Part shown: positions 1 to 7,649 of the stretch, piece by piece
Layout of the letters: every line of letters begins with the position of its first letter
Position numbering within the stretch: the stretch's first letter is position 1
Notes under the pieces: generated by a model
Told to the model about the DNA's origin: nothing
Database searches by the model: none
Seen by the model: only the letters and a program-made list of their open reading frames with translations
Position numbers and translations under genes: made by a program
DNA from: Krumholzibacterium sp965370495
GTDB lineage: Bacteria > Krumholzibacteriota > Krumholzibacteriia > Krumholzibacteriales > Krumholzibacteriaceae
DNA length: 11,411 bases
NCBI GenBank assembly: GCA_965370495.1
Contig: CBDUUV010000080.1
Span: 1 to 11,411, forward strand
Direction of reading: 5' to 3'

Positions 1-2
1 CG

Positions 3-68
3 CGACTTCGGGAAAGAATCTATAAAGAAGCATTGCAGGAAAGAATAAAACGATTCTGTATATCTTAG
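3..68 (+). CDS. Possible C-terminal end of a truncated upstream gene
   Basis: The frame starting at base 3 stays open from the left edge to a TAG at 66-68 and encodes a short, charged, helix-like tail (RLRERIYKEALQERIKRF then CIS). The other two plus frames stop at 24 and 48. The composition (alternating Arg/Lys/Glu with Leu/Ile) resembles a genuine protein C-terminus, but 21 residues are too few to name a family and the open stretch could be chance. A 133-base gap then leads to the next start at 202. Confidence 0.3.
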   Translation, partial: RLRERIYKEALQERIKRFCIS

Positions 69-201
69 ATGAAAAAATACAATCGATAGGAACCCATCTA
101 TATCATACACAGGGGATCGGCAATTGGTTTTTGTGGAATGCTTCCTGGATTTCATATAGAATATCTTTTTCAGGGAGAGTCGTATCAGGGAAGGTGGTAT
201 A

Positions 202-416
202 ATGACTATTGATTGCGCGAACCTTGATAAGAACATGGAGTTCTGCAACTGCAGCTACCCGGGTTGTGTCAGAAAAGGGAAGTGTTGTGAGTGTATCAAG
301 TATCACCTGAAAAACAATGAGCTTCCTGCATGTGTATTCCTGCATGTGTATTTCCGGACGATGTTGAGAAAACGTGGGGCAGATCGTTCAGAAAGTTTGT
401 TGAAATACACAAGTGA
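202..416 (+). pseudogene. DUF6485-like small cysteine-rich protein, frameshifted by a 14-bp tandem duplication
   Basis: The ATG at 202 follows a good ribosome site (GGGAAGGTGG). The N-terminal part reads MEFCNCSYPGCVRKGKCCEC, then IKYHLKNNELPAC. This matches the pattern I associate with small DUF6485 proteins: a Cys-rich knuckle (CNC-x4-C-x5-CCEC) followed by a YH...ELPAC motif. As it stands the frame runs on to a stop at 457-459 with an unconvincing tail. Bases 323-352 contain two head-to-tail copies of a 14-base unit. Removing one copy restores the expected ending: ELPACVF continues as PDDVEKTWGRSF and then RKFVEIHK, stopping at TGA 414-416, for 66 residues. The spaced cysteines suggest metal binding, but the family's function is unknown. 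It stands alone, 118 bases before the acylphosphatase gene. The break could be a true mutation, a reversible slippage event or an assembly artefact. Confidence 0.75.
323..352. repeat. 14-bp direct tandem duplication (about 2.1 copies)
   Basis: The unit TTCCTGCATGTGTA at 323-336 is repeated at 337-350. Identity continues for two more bases, so 323-338 equals 337-352. The unit is not a multiple of three and lies inside the DUF6485-like gene, shifting its frame by two bases. Replication slippage is the simplest origin. Confidence 0.9.
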
Positions 417-534
417 TTCGTTTGTCGGAGATATTAGTGGTATCGCGGTATATACGTAGTTTGGTGTTCCGGGAATAATGAATAATGGTTTGGCTTATCT
501 TACAGGTTCGTTTTATTAAAGAGGGAGTCAGTTT

Positions 535-807
535 TTGATTAGGGTACATATAATAGTTAAGGGTACGGTCCAGGGAGTCGGTTATCGATTTTTTACCCGT
601 AGCCTTGCCCGCAAGTTCAAACTCGGTGGATTTGTGCGTAATCTGCCTGACCGTAGTGTGGAGGCTGAAGCCCAGGGCGAAAAGGATGATGTTGCCCGGT
701 TTTTGACCGAACTGCGAGCTGGACATCATTCATCACATGTTACAAGTCTCGAGGTCGAGGAGATGGCGACAGGCAATTACGATAATAATTTTGAAATACG
801 TTTTTGA
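535..807 (+). CDS. acyP: Acylphosphatase
   Basis: This 90-residue protein hydrolyses acyl-phosphate bonds (such as acetyl phosphate or carbamoyl phosphate) in the cytoplasm. It has the normal length for the family and covers it end to end. Both signatures are present: VKGTVQGVGYRFF (residues 8-20), with the phosphate-cradle loop and catalytic Arg18, and GGFVRNLPDRSVEAEAQG (31-48), with the catalytic Asn36. The C-terminal FEIRF matches the usual closing strand. The start is TTG at 535, supported by a GAGGGAG site about 7 bases upstream and by the beta-strand IRVHIIVKG beginning immediately after it. The glutamine amidotransferase gene starts 26 bases after its stop, so the two are probably co-transcribed. 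A metabolic link is not evident, because acylphosphatases are often found next to unrelated genes. Confidence 0.95.
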   Translation: MIRVHIIVKGTVQGVGYRFFTRSLARKFKLGGFVRNLPDRSVEAEAQGEKDDVARFLTELRAGHHSSHVTSLEVEEMATGNYDNNFEIRF

Positions 808-833
808 GATAGCCTGAAGTAACGGAGAATGGG

Positions 834-1577
834 GTGAAGAAAAAGATCTATCTGCTGGATGTAACGGATTTTACTCTGTCTGATGGAAGCAACAGCGGGG
901 AATGGTTCAGTGATGCATTCGATGACCTTGATCTCTTTTTCGAGGCTGATCTGATAATTTGCGATGGTATCGAGGGAGAACTGCCAAATCTGGAAGAGAT
1001 TGCTTTGAAGGGCGATGCAATACTGATATCGGGAAGTTACGGGCCGGTGTATGAAGATAAACCATGGATCTTGCGGCTGCAGGATTATATCCGCGAAGCA
1101 CACAGCAGAAAAGTATGGATGCTCGGGATATGTTTCGGGCATCAGGCCCTCGCAGAGGCTCTCGGCGGCAAGGTAGTTCCTAACCCACGGGGCAGGGAGA
1201 TGGGAACTGTAATGATACATCTGACCTCTGAGGGGAAGAAGAGTCCATTGCTCAAAGGGATATCGTCAGGCGACCCCGTCAATATATCACACCTGACCCA
1301 TGTTACAGAACTTCCGGAATCTGCGGTCAGGCTTGCATTCAACCAGATGACTTCTGTGCAGGCTTTCAGTCTGGGAAGGTCGTTCGGTTACCAGCCGCAC
1401 CCGGAATTCGGGCCGGTGCAGCTATGCCTTCTTGTCGAAATGCTCAGAAACGTTCTTATTCGAAAAGAGCGATTTCTCGATGACGAAAGGCACCTTGAAA
1501 ATTTTAAAAGGTCATTTATGGAAACGCCTGCCTCAAAAGCTGTACTCAGGAATTTTGTCAGGATGGTCCGGAGCTGA
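834..1577 (+). CDS. Class I glutamine amidotransferase-like protein (GMP-synthase-type GATase domain, stand-alone)
   Basis: The 247-residue product is a stand-alone triad-type amidotransferase, which would release ammonia from glutamine or act on a gamma-glutamyl bond. The nucleophile elbow is GICFGHQALAEALGG with Cys100, and the His/Glu pair is in FGYQPHPEFG (His189, Glu191), so the triad is complete. An oxyanion-type ISGSYGPVYED segment lies at about 65-75. This layout fits the group of proteins annotated as GMP synthase glutamine-hydrolysing domain proteins. No ATP-pyrophosphatase domain follows, so it is not GuaA itself, and the acceptor substrate is unknown. The start is GTG at 834, with CGGAG 6 bases upstream; the nearby ATG at 829 runs straight into a stop. 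It follows the acylphosphatase gene closely. Downstream, 254 bases separate it from the protease gene, which probably has its own promoter. Confidence 0.88.
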   Translation: MKKKIYLLDVTDFTLSDGSNSGEWFSDAFDDLDLFFEADLIICDGIEGELPNLEEIALKGDAILISGSYGPVYEDKPWILRLQDYIREAHSRKVWMLGICFGHQALAEALGGKVVPNPRGREMGTVMIHLTSEGKKSPLLKGISSGDPVNISHLTHVTELPESAVRLAFNQMTSVQAFSLGRSFGYQPHPEFGPVQLCLLVEMLRNVLIRKERFLDDERHLENFKRSFMETPASKAVLRNFVRMVRS

Positions 1578-1762
1578 GTATTTATATGCACATTACGGTT
1601 TATCTTTGCTGGTGTCTCCTTTACGTGCATCTTTTAAATTCCCCAATGAACGCCTGATAATTTTGGTGGCGGTTTGCCTGATAGTTATTGCCAACACCAT
1701 TGGTTTATTCGATAATTCCAGGAAATCCTTTAGTGATAGTATCACTGCACCAGAAGTCTGCG

Positions 1763-1769
1763 GGAACTT
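1763..1769 (+). promoter_or_regulatory. Possible extracytoplasmic-stress (sigma-E-like) -35 element upstream of the HtrA gene
   Basis: GGAACTT occurs 62 bases before the protease start codon. In E. coli this heptamer is the sigma-E -35 consensus and degP is a classic sigma-E target. The matching -10 (TCTGA/TCAAA type) is not convincing at 16-17 bases: TTATA starts at 1786, and TCACTGA starts at 1793, about 23 bases away. This is suggestive only, and a 7-base match can occur by chance. Confidence 0.2.
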
Positions 1770-1831
1770 TATTCCAGAGGTGTTGTTATACTTCACTGAA
1801 AGATTTAAAAAAGATACAGGAGGTATTAGAT

Positions 1832-3316
1832 ATGAAAACTAAACCAGGAAGAATAAATCGGGCATTAATTCTATTGATCGTCATTGGAGTATTCCTCGGC
1901 GGTATGGCAGCGGAAAATCTGTTTAATAACGCAGATGGGAAAAACAGGGTGGGCAGTTGTTTTGTGCAACCTGCCTATGCGTTTGAAGGAAAAGAGGAGT
2001 CTCTTCCAGATGTTGTGGAGAGAGTTGTGCCCGCCGTCGTTTATATCCAATCGAAAACGATGATTAAGCAACGGGAAATCAATTCACCTTTTATGAACGA
2101 CCCGCTTTTCAGGCGGTTTTTTGAGGATTATTTTAAGCGTTATAATATTCCGAAGGAACGGGAACGGCAATATCTTGGGTCGGGAGTCATCATTTCTGAG
2201 GATGGATATATCCTCACAAATAATCATCTTGTACAGAACGCGAAGGAAGTCGAGGTTATCCTCCCCGATGAAAGAACGTTTAATGCGAAAGTGGTGGGAA
2301 CGGATCCCCGAAGCGATGTGGCAGTTCTCAAGATCGACGCTGAGGGACTTCCTACAGTTGACATGGGTGATTCCGAGAGTCTGCGGCTTGGGCAGACCGT
2401 TCTTGCAATAGGGTATCCCTATGCAATAGGGCAGACCGTAACGAAAGGTATAGTCAGTGCCCTTGGTAGATCTCTCGACCTGGTTGATTACGAGAATTTT
2501 ATTCAAACCGATGCCGCGATCAATCCCGGTAACTCCGGTGGAGCCCTTATCAACACTGACGGGGCACTGGTTGGGATCAATACCGCGATTTACTCAAGGT
2601 CGGGTGGAAGCCAGGGGATAGGTTTTGCGATACCGATCGAACTGGCCAGGAATATAATGGAAAATATCATTGCCCACGGACGAGTCATAAGGGGGTATGT
2701 CGGAGTTGTACCCCAGGATGTCAGTCTTGAAATGGTCGAGTTTTTCGGGCTTGTTGATGCCAGGGGAGTACTTGTTTCCCATGTGGCCGATGACAGCCCG
2801 GCAAGCAGGGCTGGATTTGAAACAGGGGATATAATCAACAGTTTTGATGGCAAGAGTGTCAGCAACAGCGAGGAGTTTCGCAGGCTTGCTGCCAGCATGG
2901 AACCCGGAACAAAGATAAAAATAGAGATATTTAGAAATGGAAAGAAAAAGATATTGAAAATCCGGATAGGCGAGCACCCGTCAAGCCAGCCTGCTCCGGA
3001 AGAAGATAAAATGGAAGACAGAAATCCTGTCTTTCTGGGTGTCGGATTGGAAACTCTTACCAACAAGCACAGAGAAATCCTGAATATAACTTCGAAAATA
3101 AAAGGAGTAATCATCAGGCAGGTAGATAGAAATACTCCTGCTGCCAAAGCCGGGTTGAAGAGCGGAGATGTCGTTGTTGAGGTTAACAGGAAGAAGATCA
3201 GGGATATTGATGATTTCAGGGAAATAATAAGCGATTCTGATTCGAGCAAGGTACTCCTGTTGATATTCAGAAATGGTAGTTATTTATATACCGCGATCAA
3301 GGAGCAAAAGAGCTGA
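1832..3316 (+). CDS. Periplasmic serine endoprotease of the DegP/HtrA (Do) family, with two PDZ domains
   Basis: The 494-residue protein is a quality-control protease or chaperone of the cell envelope. The ATG at 1832 is chosen because AGGAGGT lies 7 bases upstream and the following residues form a basic start plus a hydrophobic segment (about 11-27, ALILLIVIGVFLGGMAAE). The frame is open further upstream but unsupported there. The hydrophobic segment is either an uncleaved anchor or part of a long signal, since an AYA-F site lies near residue 50. The trypsin-like domain (about 55-265) has the full triad: His132 in LTNNHLV, Asp162 in DPRSDVAVL, and Ser235 in NPGNSGGALI. PDZ1 (about 280-375) carries RGYVGVVPQ and GFETGDIINSFDG. 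PDZ2 (about 395-490) carries AGLKSGDVVVEVNRKKI. A PRR-like loop with many Arg/Phe residues at about 84-112 precedes the GSGVII strand. It is a standard family member, with Leu replacing the common Val after the catalytic His. The TrkA_C membrane gene follows after 88 bases. Confidence 0.95.
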   Translation: MKTKPGRINRALILLIVIGVFLGGMAAENLFNNADGKNRVGSCFVQPAYAFEGKEESLPDVVERVVPAVVYIQSKTMIKQREINSPFMNDPLFRRFFEDYFKRYNIPKERERQYLGSGVIISEDGYILTNNHLVQNAKEVEVILPDERTFNAKVVGTDPRSDVAVLKIDAEGLPTVDMGDSESLRLGQTVLAIGYPYAIGQTVTKGIVSALGRSLDLVDYENFIQTDAAINPGNSGGALINTDGALVGINTAIYSRSGGSQGIGFAIPIELARNIMENIIAHGRVIRGYVGVVPQDVSLEMVEFFGLVDARGVLVSHVADDSPASRAGFETGDIINSFDGKSVSNSEEFRRLAASMEPGTKIKIEIFRNGKKKILKIRIGEHPSSQPAPEEDKMEDRNPVFLGVGLETLTNKHREILNITSKIKGVIIRQVDRNTPAAKAGLKSGDVVVEVNRKKIRDIDDFREIISDSDSSKVLLLIFRNGSYLYTAIKEQKS

Positions 3317-3365
3317 TAAAAGCATGGCATATACTTTGCACATAGTAGCAGTTATTCGAATATAG

Positions 3366-3390
3366 GCGAATTTTCGAGTAAATAATTCGC
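3366..3390 (+). repeat. Inverted repeat directly upstream of the TrkA_C gene's ribosome site
   Basis: GCGAATT (3366-3372) and AATTCGC (3384-3390) are perfect 7-bp arms around an 11-base loop. The hairpin ends one base before the AGAGGAG ribosome site at 3392-3398. A separate perfect 10-bp palindrome, TATTCGAATA, lies at 3353-3362. There is no T-tract, so it is not a standard terminator. It could be an mRNA processing or stability hairpin between the two plus-strand genes, or an operator. Confidence 0.5.
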
Positions 3391-3404
3391 AAGAGGAGCG
3401 TTCC

Positions 3405-4085
3405 ATGTCGGTATTTGCCCTTTTACTTGTCCTTTTTCTGTCTGCCCTGATCATCAAGATCGGATCGATAGCTCTTCGCATGACTGGCCTCGACAAGGAT
3501 ACGGCTGCGTTCCAGTCCCTGTCCGCGTTCACAGGTACAGGGTTCACAACATCCGAAGCGGAGAATATTGTTAATCACAGACAGAGGCGAAAGATCGTCA
3601 AGGCGCTCATGATCCTTGGTAATATCGGTATCGTTTCCGGCCTGGCAATGCTTTTTCTTGCTTTCAGAGGTGATACATTTTCAAATGCAATAGCAAAAAT
3701 GGGGCTTCTGGGACTTGCTTTGATCGTAGTCGTTTCATTCCCCGTGGCAAAGGGCCTTGATAACGTTGTCGACACCTTTATCGCGAAAAGATTGTCAAAA
3801 ATGACGTATTTCTCGATGGGAGCCTTTTCCGAGATTATCAAACTCGCCAGTGGTTATGGAATAGCCGAACTTCTGATAAATGATTCACATTCATTGGCAG
3901 GCAAGAAGCTTCTTGAGACGGATTTGAGTCAGAGCAATATACTTGTTCTTGCTATCAAGAGGGGTTTTCATCTTATTGCAGCGCCAAAGGCTGATGAAAA
4001 TATCAAGGCTGGAGACAGATTGATATGTTTCGGGCACCTTAAAAGCCTTTCAACCCTGGGCCACCAGGAAGAAAAAAAGGTATAA
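3405..4085 (+). CDS. Small membrane protein with TrkH-like pore-loop signature and C-terminal TrkA_C (RCK_C) domain
   Basis: The 226-residue protein has an N-terminal membrane helix (about 2-22). A stretch reading FQSLSAFTGTGFTTSEAE (36-53) closely resembles the pore-loop/filter region of Trk/Ktr potassium transporters. It is followed by helices at about 66-87 (ALMILGNIGIVSGLAMLFLAF) and 98-118 (KMGLLGLALIVVVSFPVAKGL). The C-terminal part (about 150-222) fits a TrkA_C domain: SLAGKKLLETDLSQSNILVLAI, then IAAPKADENIKAGDRLICFG. That domain usually binds a nucleotide or ion and gates transport. No RCK_N/Rossmann domain and no full TrkH subunit is present. The start is fixed by AAGAGGAG about 6 bases upstream of ATG 3405. 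The role in potassium or other cation flux is inferred from these two modules. The gene follows the HtrA gene by 88 bases and may share its transcript. Confidence 0.8.
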   Translation: MSVFALLLVLFLSALIIKIGSIALRMTGLDKDTAAFQSLSAFTGTGFTTSEAENIVNHRQRRKIVKALMILGNIGIVSGLAMLFLAFRGDTFSNAIAKMGLLGLALIVVVSFPVAKGLDNVVDTFIAKRLSKMTYFSMGAFSEIIKLASGYGIAELLINDSHSLAGKKLLETDLSQSNILVLAIKRGFHLIAAPKADENIKAGDRLICFGHLKSLSTLGHQEEKKV

Positions 4086-4152
4086 TGGAGTGTCTGGCGT
4101 CATTGAGCAAAATAGTATAATTCTGAAAGAATCCTGGTAGATCACCAAATAC

Positions 4153-4182
4153 AAAAAAGGTGGCGCACGCGCTTTACGCCCC
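4153..4182 (-). terminator. Probable Rho-independent terminator of the inositol-phosphate synthase gene
   Basis: Read on the minus strand, GGCGTA (4180-4175) pairs with TGCGCC (4167-4162), including one G-U wobble, around a 7-base loop. The stem extends through one mismatch to GG/CC and is followed immediately by six T (4158-4153). The wobble pair forms only in the minus-strand RNA and the T-tract is on that strand only, so it points away from the synthase gene, whose stop is about 120 bases upstream. The stem is short, so confidence is moderate. Confidence 0.5.
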
Positions 4183-4211
4183 CTCCCACAACCTTAACAT
4201 TTTTAAGCTAG

Positions 4212-4290
4212 TGTGCCTGTGGAGTAACCGCGCGGTGTTTCTGCCGGCTGTTGTGCCTGTGGTGTCAACCGCGCGTTTCTGTCAGCTGTT
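4212..4290. repeat. Two imperfect tandem copies of a 39-40 bp GC-rich unit in a convergent intergenic region
   Basis: Unit 1 (4212-4251) and unit 2 (4252-4290) both begin TGTGCCTGTGG, contain AACCGCGCG and TTTCTG, and end in a GGCTGT/AGCTGT-type core. A fragment resembling the middle (TCAACCACGGGG) continues into 4291-4302. They lie between the synthase stop and its probable terminator, so they would be in that gene's 3' untranslated RNA. Function is unknown. They resemble short intergenic repeats that are often dispersed in genomes. Confidence 0.7.
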
Positions 4291-4302
4291 TCAACCACGG
4301 GG

Positions 4303-5616
<1,314 letters not shown>

Positions 5617-5684
5617 GGCAACTCCCTTTTCTAATGTGACATCTGCATGTAAATACACTTTTTCATTAAAACAATACTAACATC

Positions 5685-5710
5685 TTGACACAATAAAACT
5701 AATTTATAAT
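5685..5710 (+). promoter_or_regulatory. Sigma-70-like promoter hexamers for the LysR gene (short spacer)
   Basis: TTGACA (5685-5690) and TATAAT (5705-5710) are both perfect consensus hexamers upstream of the LysR start at 5737. The spacer is only 14 bases instead of about 17, so the pair may be weak or need an activator. The region is strongly AT-rich, which raises the chance of a coincidental match. Confidence 0.45.
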
Positions 5711-5725
5711 ACTTATAGAAAGTAT
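5709..5725. promoter_or_regulatory. Operator-like dyad between the divergent LysR and inositol synthase genes
   Basis: ATACTT (5709-5714) and AAGTAT (5720-5725) are perfect inverted arms around 5 bases, overlapping the end of the -10-like TATAAT and lying 11 bases before the LysR start. LysR-family regulators typically bind interrupted dyads in the divergent region they share with a target gene. Here the dyad's position suits autorepression. It does not match the strict T-N11-A pattern and sits in AT-rich sequence. Confidence 0.4.
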
Positions 5726-5736
5726 AAATAAATATT

Positions 5737-6663
5737 ATGGAAATACAAACACTGAAATATTATCTGAGCCTTGCTGAGAAAGGTAGTTTCACCGTCGCCG
5801 CGCGTGAACATTATGTTACCCAGCCAGCGATAAGTATCCGGTTGAAAAAATTCCAGGAGGAATTGGGAACGAGGCTTTTCGAAGTTGACGGCAGGAAGAT
5901 CAGATTTACAGAGGCGGGAAGGCTGGCCCTTGAATACTCGAGGAAATTCATAGAACTTGAGAAACGGTTTTTTCAGGAAATCGGTGACCTGGCGGGCCTG
6001 AAGCGGGGGAAGTTATTTCTTGGTACAATAGATATGGCGAGTATCTATGTCCTTCCCGATTATTTTTCCAGGTTTCATGAACTTTATCCAGGTATAGAGG
6101 TCGATCTGGAGATCTCATCGACACTTCCTCTCATGCGTGATCTCGAAGCTGGCAAGCTCGATCTTGCAGTCGTAACACTTCCTGTAGAGGACAGTGATTG
6201 GTTCGAAGTGTTTTCTGTATACGACGAAGCGCTTATTCCAGTCGCATCGCCGGATCATCCGCTGGTATCTGCGGGTGAGATCGATCCCGCAAGACTGGCG
6301 GAATATCCTTTCATTTCTTTCCAGAAAGAATCGGTTACCAGACGTATGATCGAAGATATATTTAATCAGAAGGGTATCGATCTCAGGATCACGATGGCGA
6401 TCGACAACCAGGAGGTAATCAGGAATCTTGTCATATCCGGGTTAGGGCTGAGCATATTGCCGGAGTGGACAGTTCGAGAACAGATCGAAAACGGGACTAT
6501 TATAGCATTGAACGTACGTGGATTGAAGATGAGGAGAAAATTGGGATTGATCGTGCCGGCCCGGCGGCACATGCCATCTGCAGTCCGCGCATTTCTCGGT
6601 ATCCTGAATGAAGGGATGGAAATCGCTTTTCCTGAACGGTTTTTAATCCCGGAAGGCGGTTGA
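5737..6663 (+). CDS. LysR-family transcriptional regulator, probable controller of inositol synthesis genes
   Basis: The 308-residue protein has the standard LysR length and plan. It has an N-terminal winged helix-turn-helix (about 1-63: LKYYLSLAEKGSFTVAARE, then YVTQPAISIRLKKFQEELG and TRLFEVDGRKIRFTEAG), a linker helix (about 64-88), and a periplasmic-binding-protein-like effector domain starting GKLFLGTIDMASIYVLPDYF. The effector domain contains LDLAVVTLP and LVISGLGLSILPEW motifs typical of the family. It is divergent from the inositol-3-phosphate synthase gene (120 bases between starts) and its stop is 1 base from the phosphatase start, so it sits between two enzymes of one pathway. This placement suggests it regulates them, but the effector is unknown. 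The ATG at 5737 has only a weak upstream site (GAAAG, about 14 bases away) in a very AT-rich leader, which suggests low translation. Confidence 0.92.
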   Translation: MEIQTLKYYLSLAEKGSFTVAAREHYVTQPAISIRLKKFQEELGTRLFEVDGRKIRFTEAGRLALEYSRKFIELEKRFFQEIGDLAGLKRGKLFLGTIDMASIYVLPDYFSRFHELYPGIEVDLEISSTLPLMRDLEAGKLDLAVVTLPVEDSDWFEVFSVYDEALIPVASPDHPLVSAGEIDPARLAEYPFISFQKESVTRRMIEDIFNQKGIDLRITMAIDNQEVIRNLVISGLGLSILPEWTVREQIENGTIIALNVRGLKMRRKLGLIVPARRHMPSAVRAFLGILNEGMEIAFPERFLIPEGG

Positions 6664-6664
6664 T

Positions 6665-7483
6665 ATGAGAAACAAAATGGAAGTGGCCAGGGAAGCAATT
6701 CTATCGGCCGGATCACTGATCAAGGAAACATTCGGAAGAGAACTGTCAGGTGAAATCGAGGAGAAGGACAGGAATGACTTTGTTACCGAGACCGACATGG
6801 CAAGCGAGAAATTGATAACAGATACACTGAGTGCGGCATTTCCGGATATCGGTATCCTGGCAGAAGAGAGTGTATCGTCCGTAGCCGGGGATGAGTTCTG
6901 GGTGATCGATCCACTTGATGGCACTACGAACTACATTCACGGGTATCCCTCGATAGGAGTGAGTATAGCCCTTGTCGTGCAAAGAGAAACAGTGCTTGGA
7001 CTGGTCTATGATCCGTTGCGTGAAGAGTTGTTCGAGGCGTTGAAGGGGGAGGGGGCGTACTGTAACAGTGTGCGGATCAGTGTCTCCAGTCCGGTGGGGC
7101 TTGCGCAATCTCTCCTTGGAACGGGGTTCCCCTTCAAGGCACAGCAGCATCTGGATAAATATCTGGAGGTATTCAGGGACCTTTTTCTTCGCTGTCGGGG
7201 TGTCAGGCGGACAGGGGCCGCAGTGCTTGACCTGGCCCATGTGGCTTCAGGCAGGCTCGACGGTTTCTGGGAACTGTACCTTAAGCCCTGGGATATGGCG
7301 GCTGGAGCCCTTCTTGTTGGAGAAGCAGGTGGAAAAGTAAGCGATTTTTTCGGGGGGAATACTTTCCTTGCAGCCGGGAATGTGGTGGCGGCTTCTCCCG
7401 TGATTTACGGATATCTCGTCGAAGCGGCTTCGAGGGTTTTCGAACCCGCCGAAATAGAAGAACTTGCGAATAATTTTTTGTAA
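6665..7483 (+). CDS. Inositol monophosphatase family phosphatase (IMPase/SuhB-like)
   Basis: The 272-residue enzyme is a magnesium-dependent phosphatase that would release myo-inositol from inositol phosphate, the step after the synthase encoded nearby. All metal-site motifs are present: AEES (66-69, Glu67), WVIDPLDGTTNYIHGYP (79-95, with Asp82 and Asp85), the RRTGAAVLDLAHVASGRLDGF block (180-200), and KPWDMAAGALLVGEAGG (206-222, Asp209). Length is normal for the family. The start ATG at 6665 comes one base after the LysR stop, with GGAAGGCGG upstream, so translation is probably coupled to the regulator. The family also acts on other substrates (fructose-1,6-bisphosphate, 3'-phosphoadenosine 5'-phosphate, histidinol phosphate). 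The inositol assignment rests on the neighbouring synthase gene as well as on the motifs. No clear plus-strand terminator follows. Confidence 0.93.
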   Translation: MRNKMEVAREAILSAGSLIKETFGRELSGEIEEKDRNDFVTETDMASEKLITDTLSAAFPDIGILAEESVSSVAGDEFWVIDPLDGTTNYIHGYPSIGVSIALVVQRETVLGLVYDPLREELFEALKGEGAYCNSVRISVSSPVGLAQSLLGTGFPFKAQQHLDKYLEVFRDLFLRCRGVRRTGAAVLDLAHVASGRLDGFWELYLKPWDMAAGALLVGEAGGKVSDFFGGNTFLAAGNVVAASPVIYGYLVEAASRVFEPAEIEELANNFL

Positions 7484-7580
7484 TATTCCGGAAGTCGCAG
7501 CATGTGTGTGTGGGGGGGCATGTCGTGGATCCGATATGTTTTGATGTGTCTTGCATCGTGGCAGCAGAAAGCCGGGCTGT

Positions 7581-7615
7581 AAAAAAAAGGGGCACTGTAG
7601 TTGATACAGTGCCCC
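7581..7615 (-). terminator. Rho-independent terminator of the repeat lipoprotein gene
   Basis: A perfect 11-bp stem, GGGGCACTGTA (7589-7599) with TACAGTGCCCC (7605-7615), surrounds a 5-base loop. On the minus strand it is followed by eight T (7588-7581). It lies 35 bases beyond the lipoprotein stop. On the plus strand only C-rich sequence follows, so it should work mainly for the minus-strand gene. Confidence 0.92.
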
Positions 7616-7649
7616 CCCATTAATCGGGTCCCAGGTCTTGATATTAGGA

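Noticed and set aside
103..345. Minus-strand open frame of about 80 codons across the DUF6485-like gene
   Set aside because: It overlaps a plus-strand gene with clear motifs and a good ribosome site, has no recognisable motif of its own, and its start has no supported ribosome site.
1586..1630. Possible terminator after the amidotransferase gene (ATGCAC at 1586-1591 with GTGCAT at 1625-1630, then CTTTTAAATT)
   Set aside because: The stem is only 6 bp and the loop is 33 bases, which is too weak for a Rho-independent terminator.
1688..1831. 48-codon N-terminal extension of the HtrA frame
   Set aside because: The frame is open but has no ribosome site at 1688, while ATG 1832 has AGGAGGT at ideal spacing and begins a membrane/signal segment.
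1432..1842. Plus-strand open frame overlapping the amidotransferase end and the HtrA leader
   Set aside because: It is in a different frame from both verified genes, has no ribosome site, and its residues show no domain pattern. It is most likely a chance frame.
5617..5658. 14-codon extension of the inositol synthase frame to ATG 5658
   Set aside because: The ATG at 5616 has GGGAG correctly spaced and matches the family N-terminus. The extension lies in the divergent regulatory region.
7503..7518. TG dinucleotide run followed by seven G
   Set aside because: It is a short low-complexity tract in a convergent gap, outside any gene. It may be noise or a sequencing-prone homopolymer.
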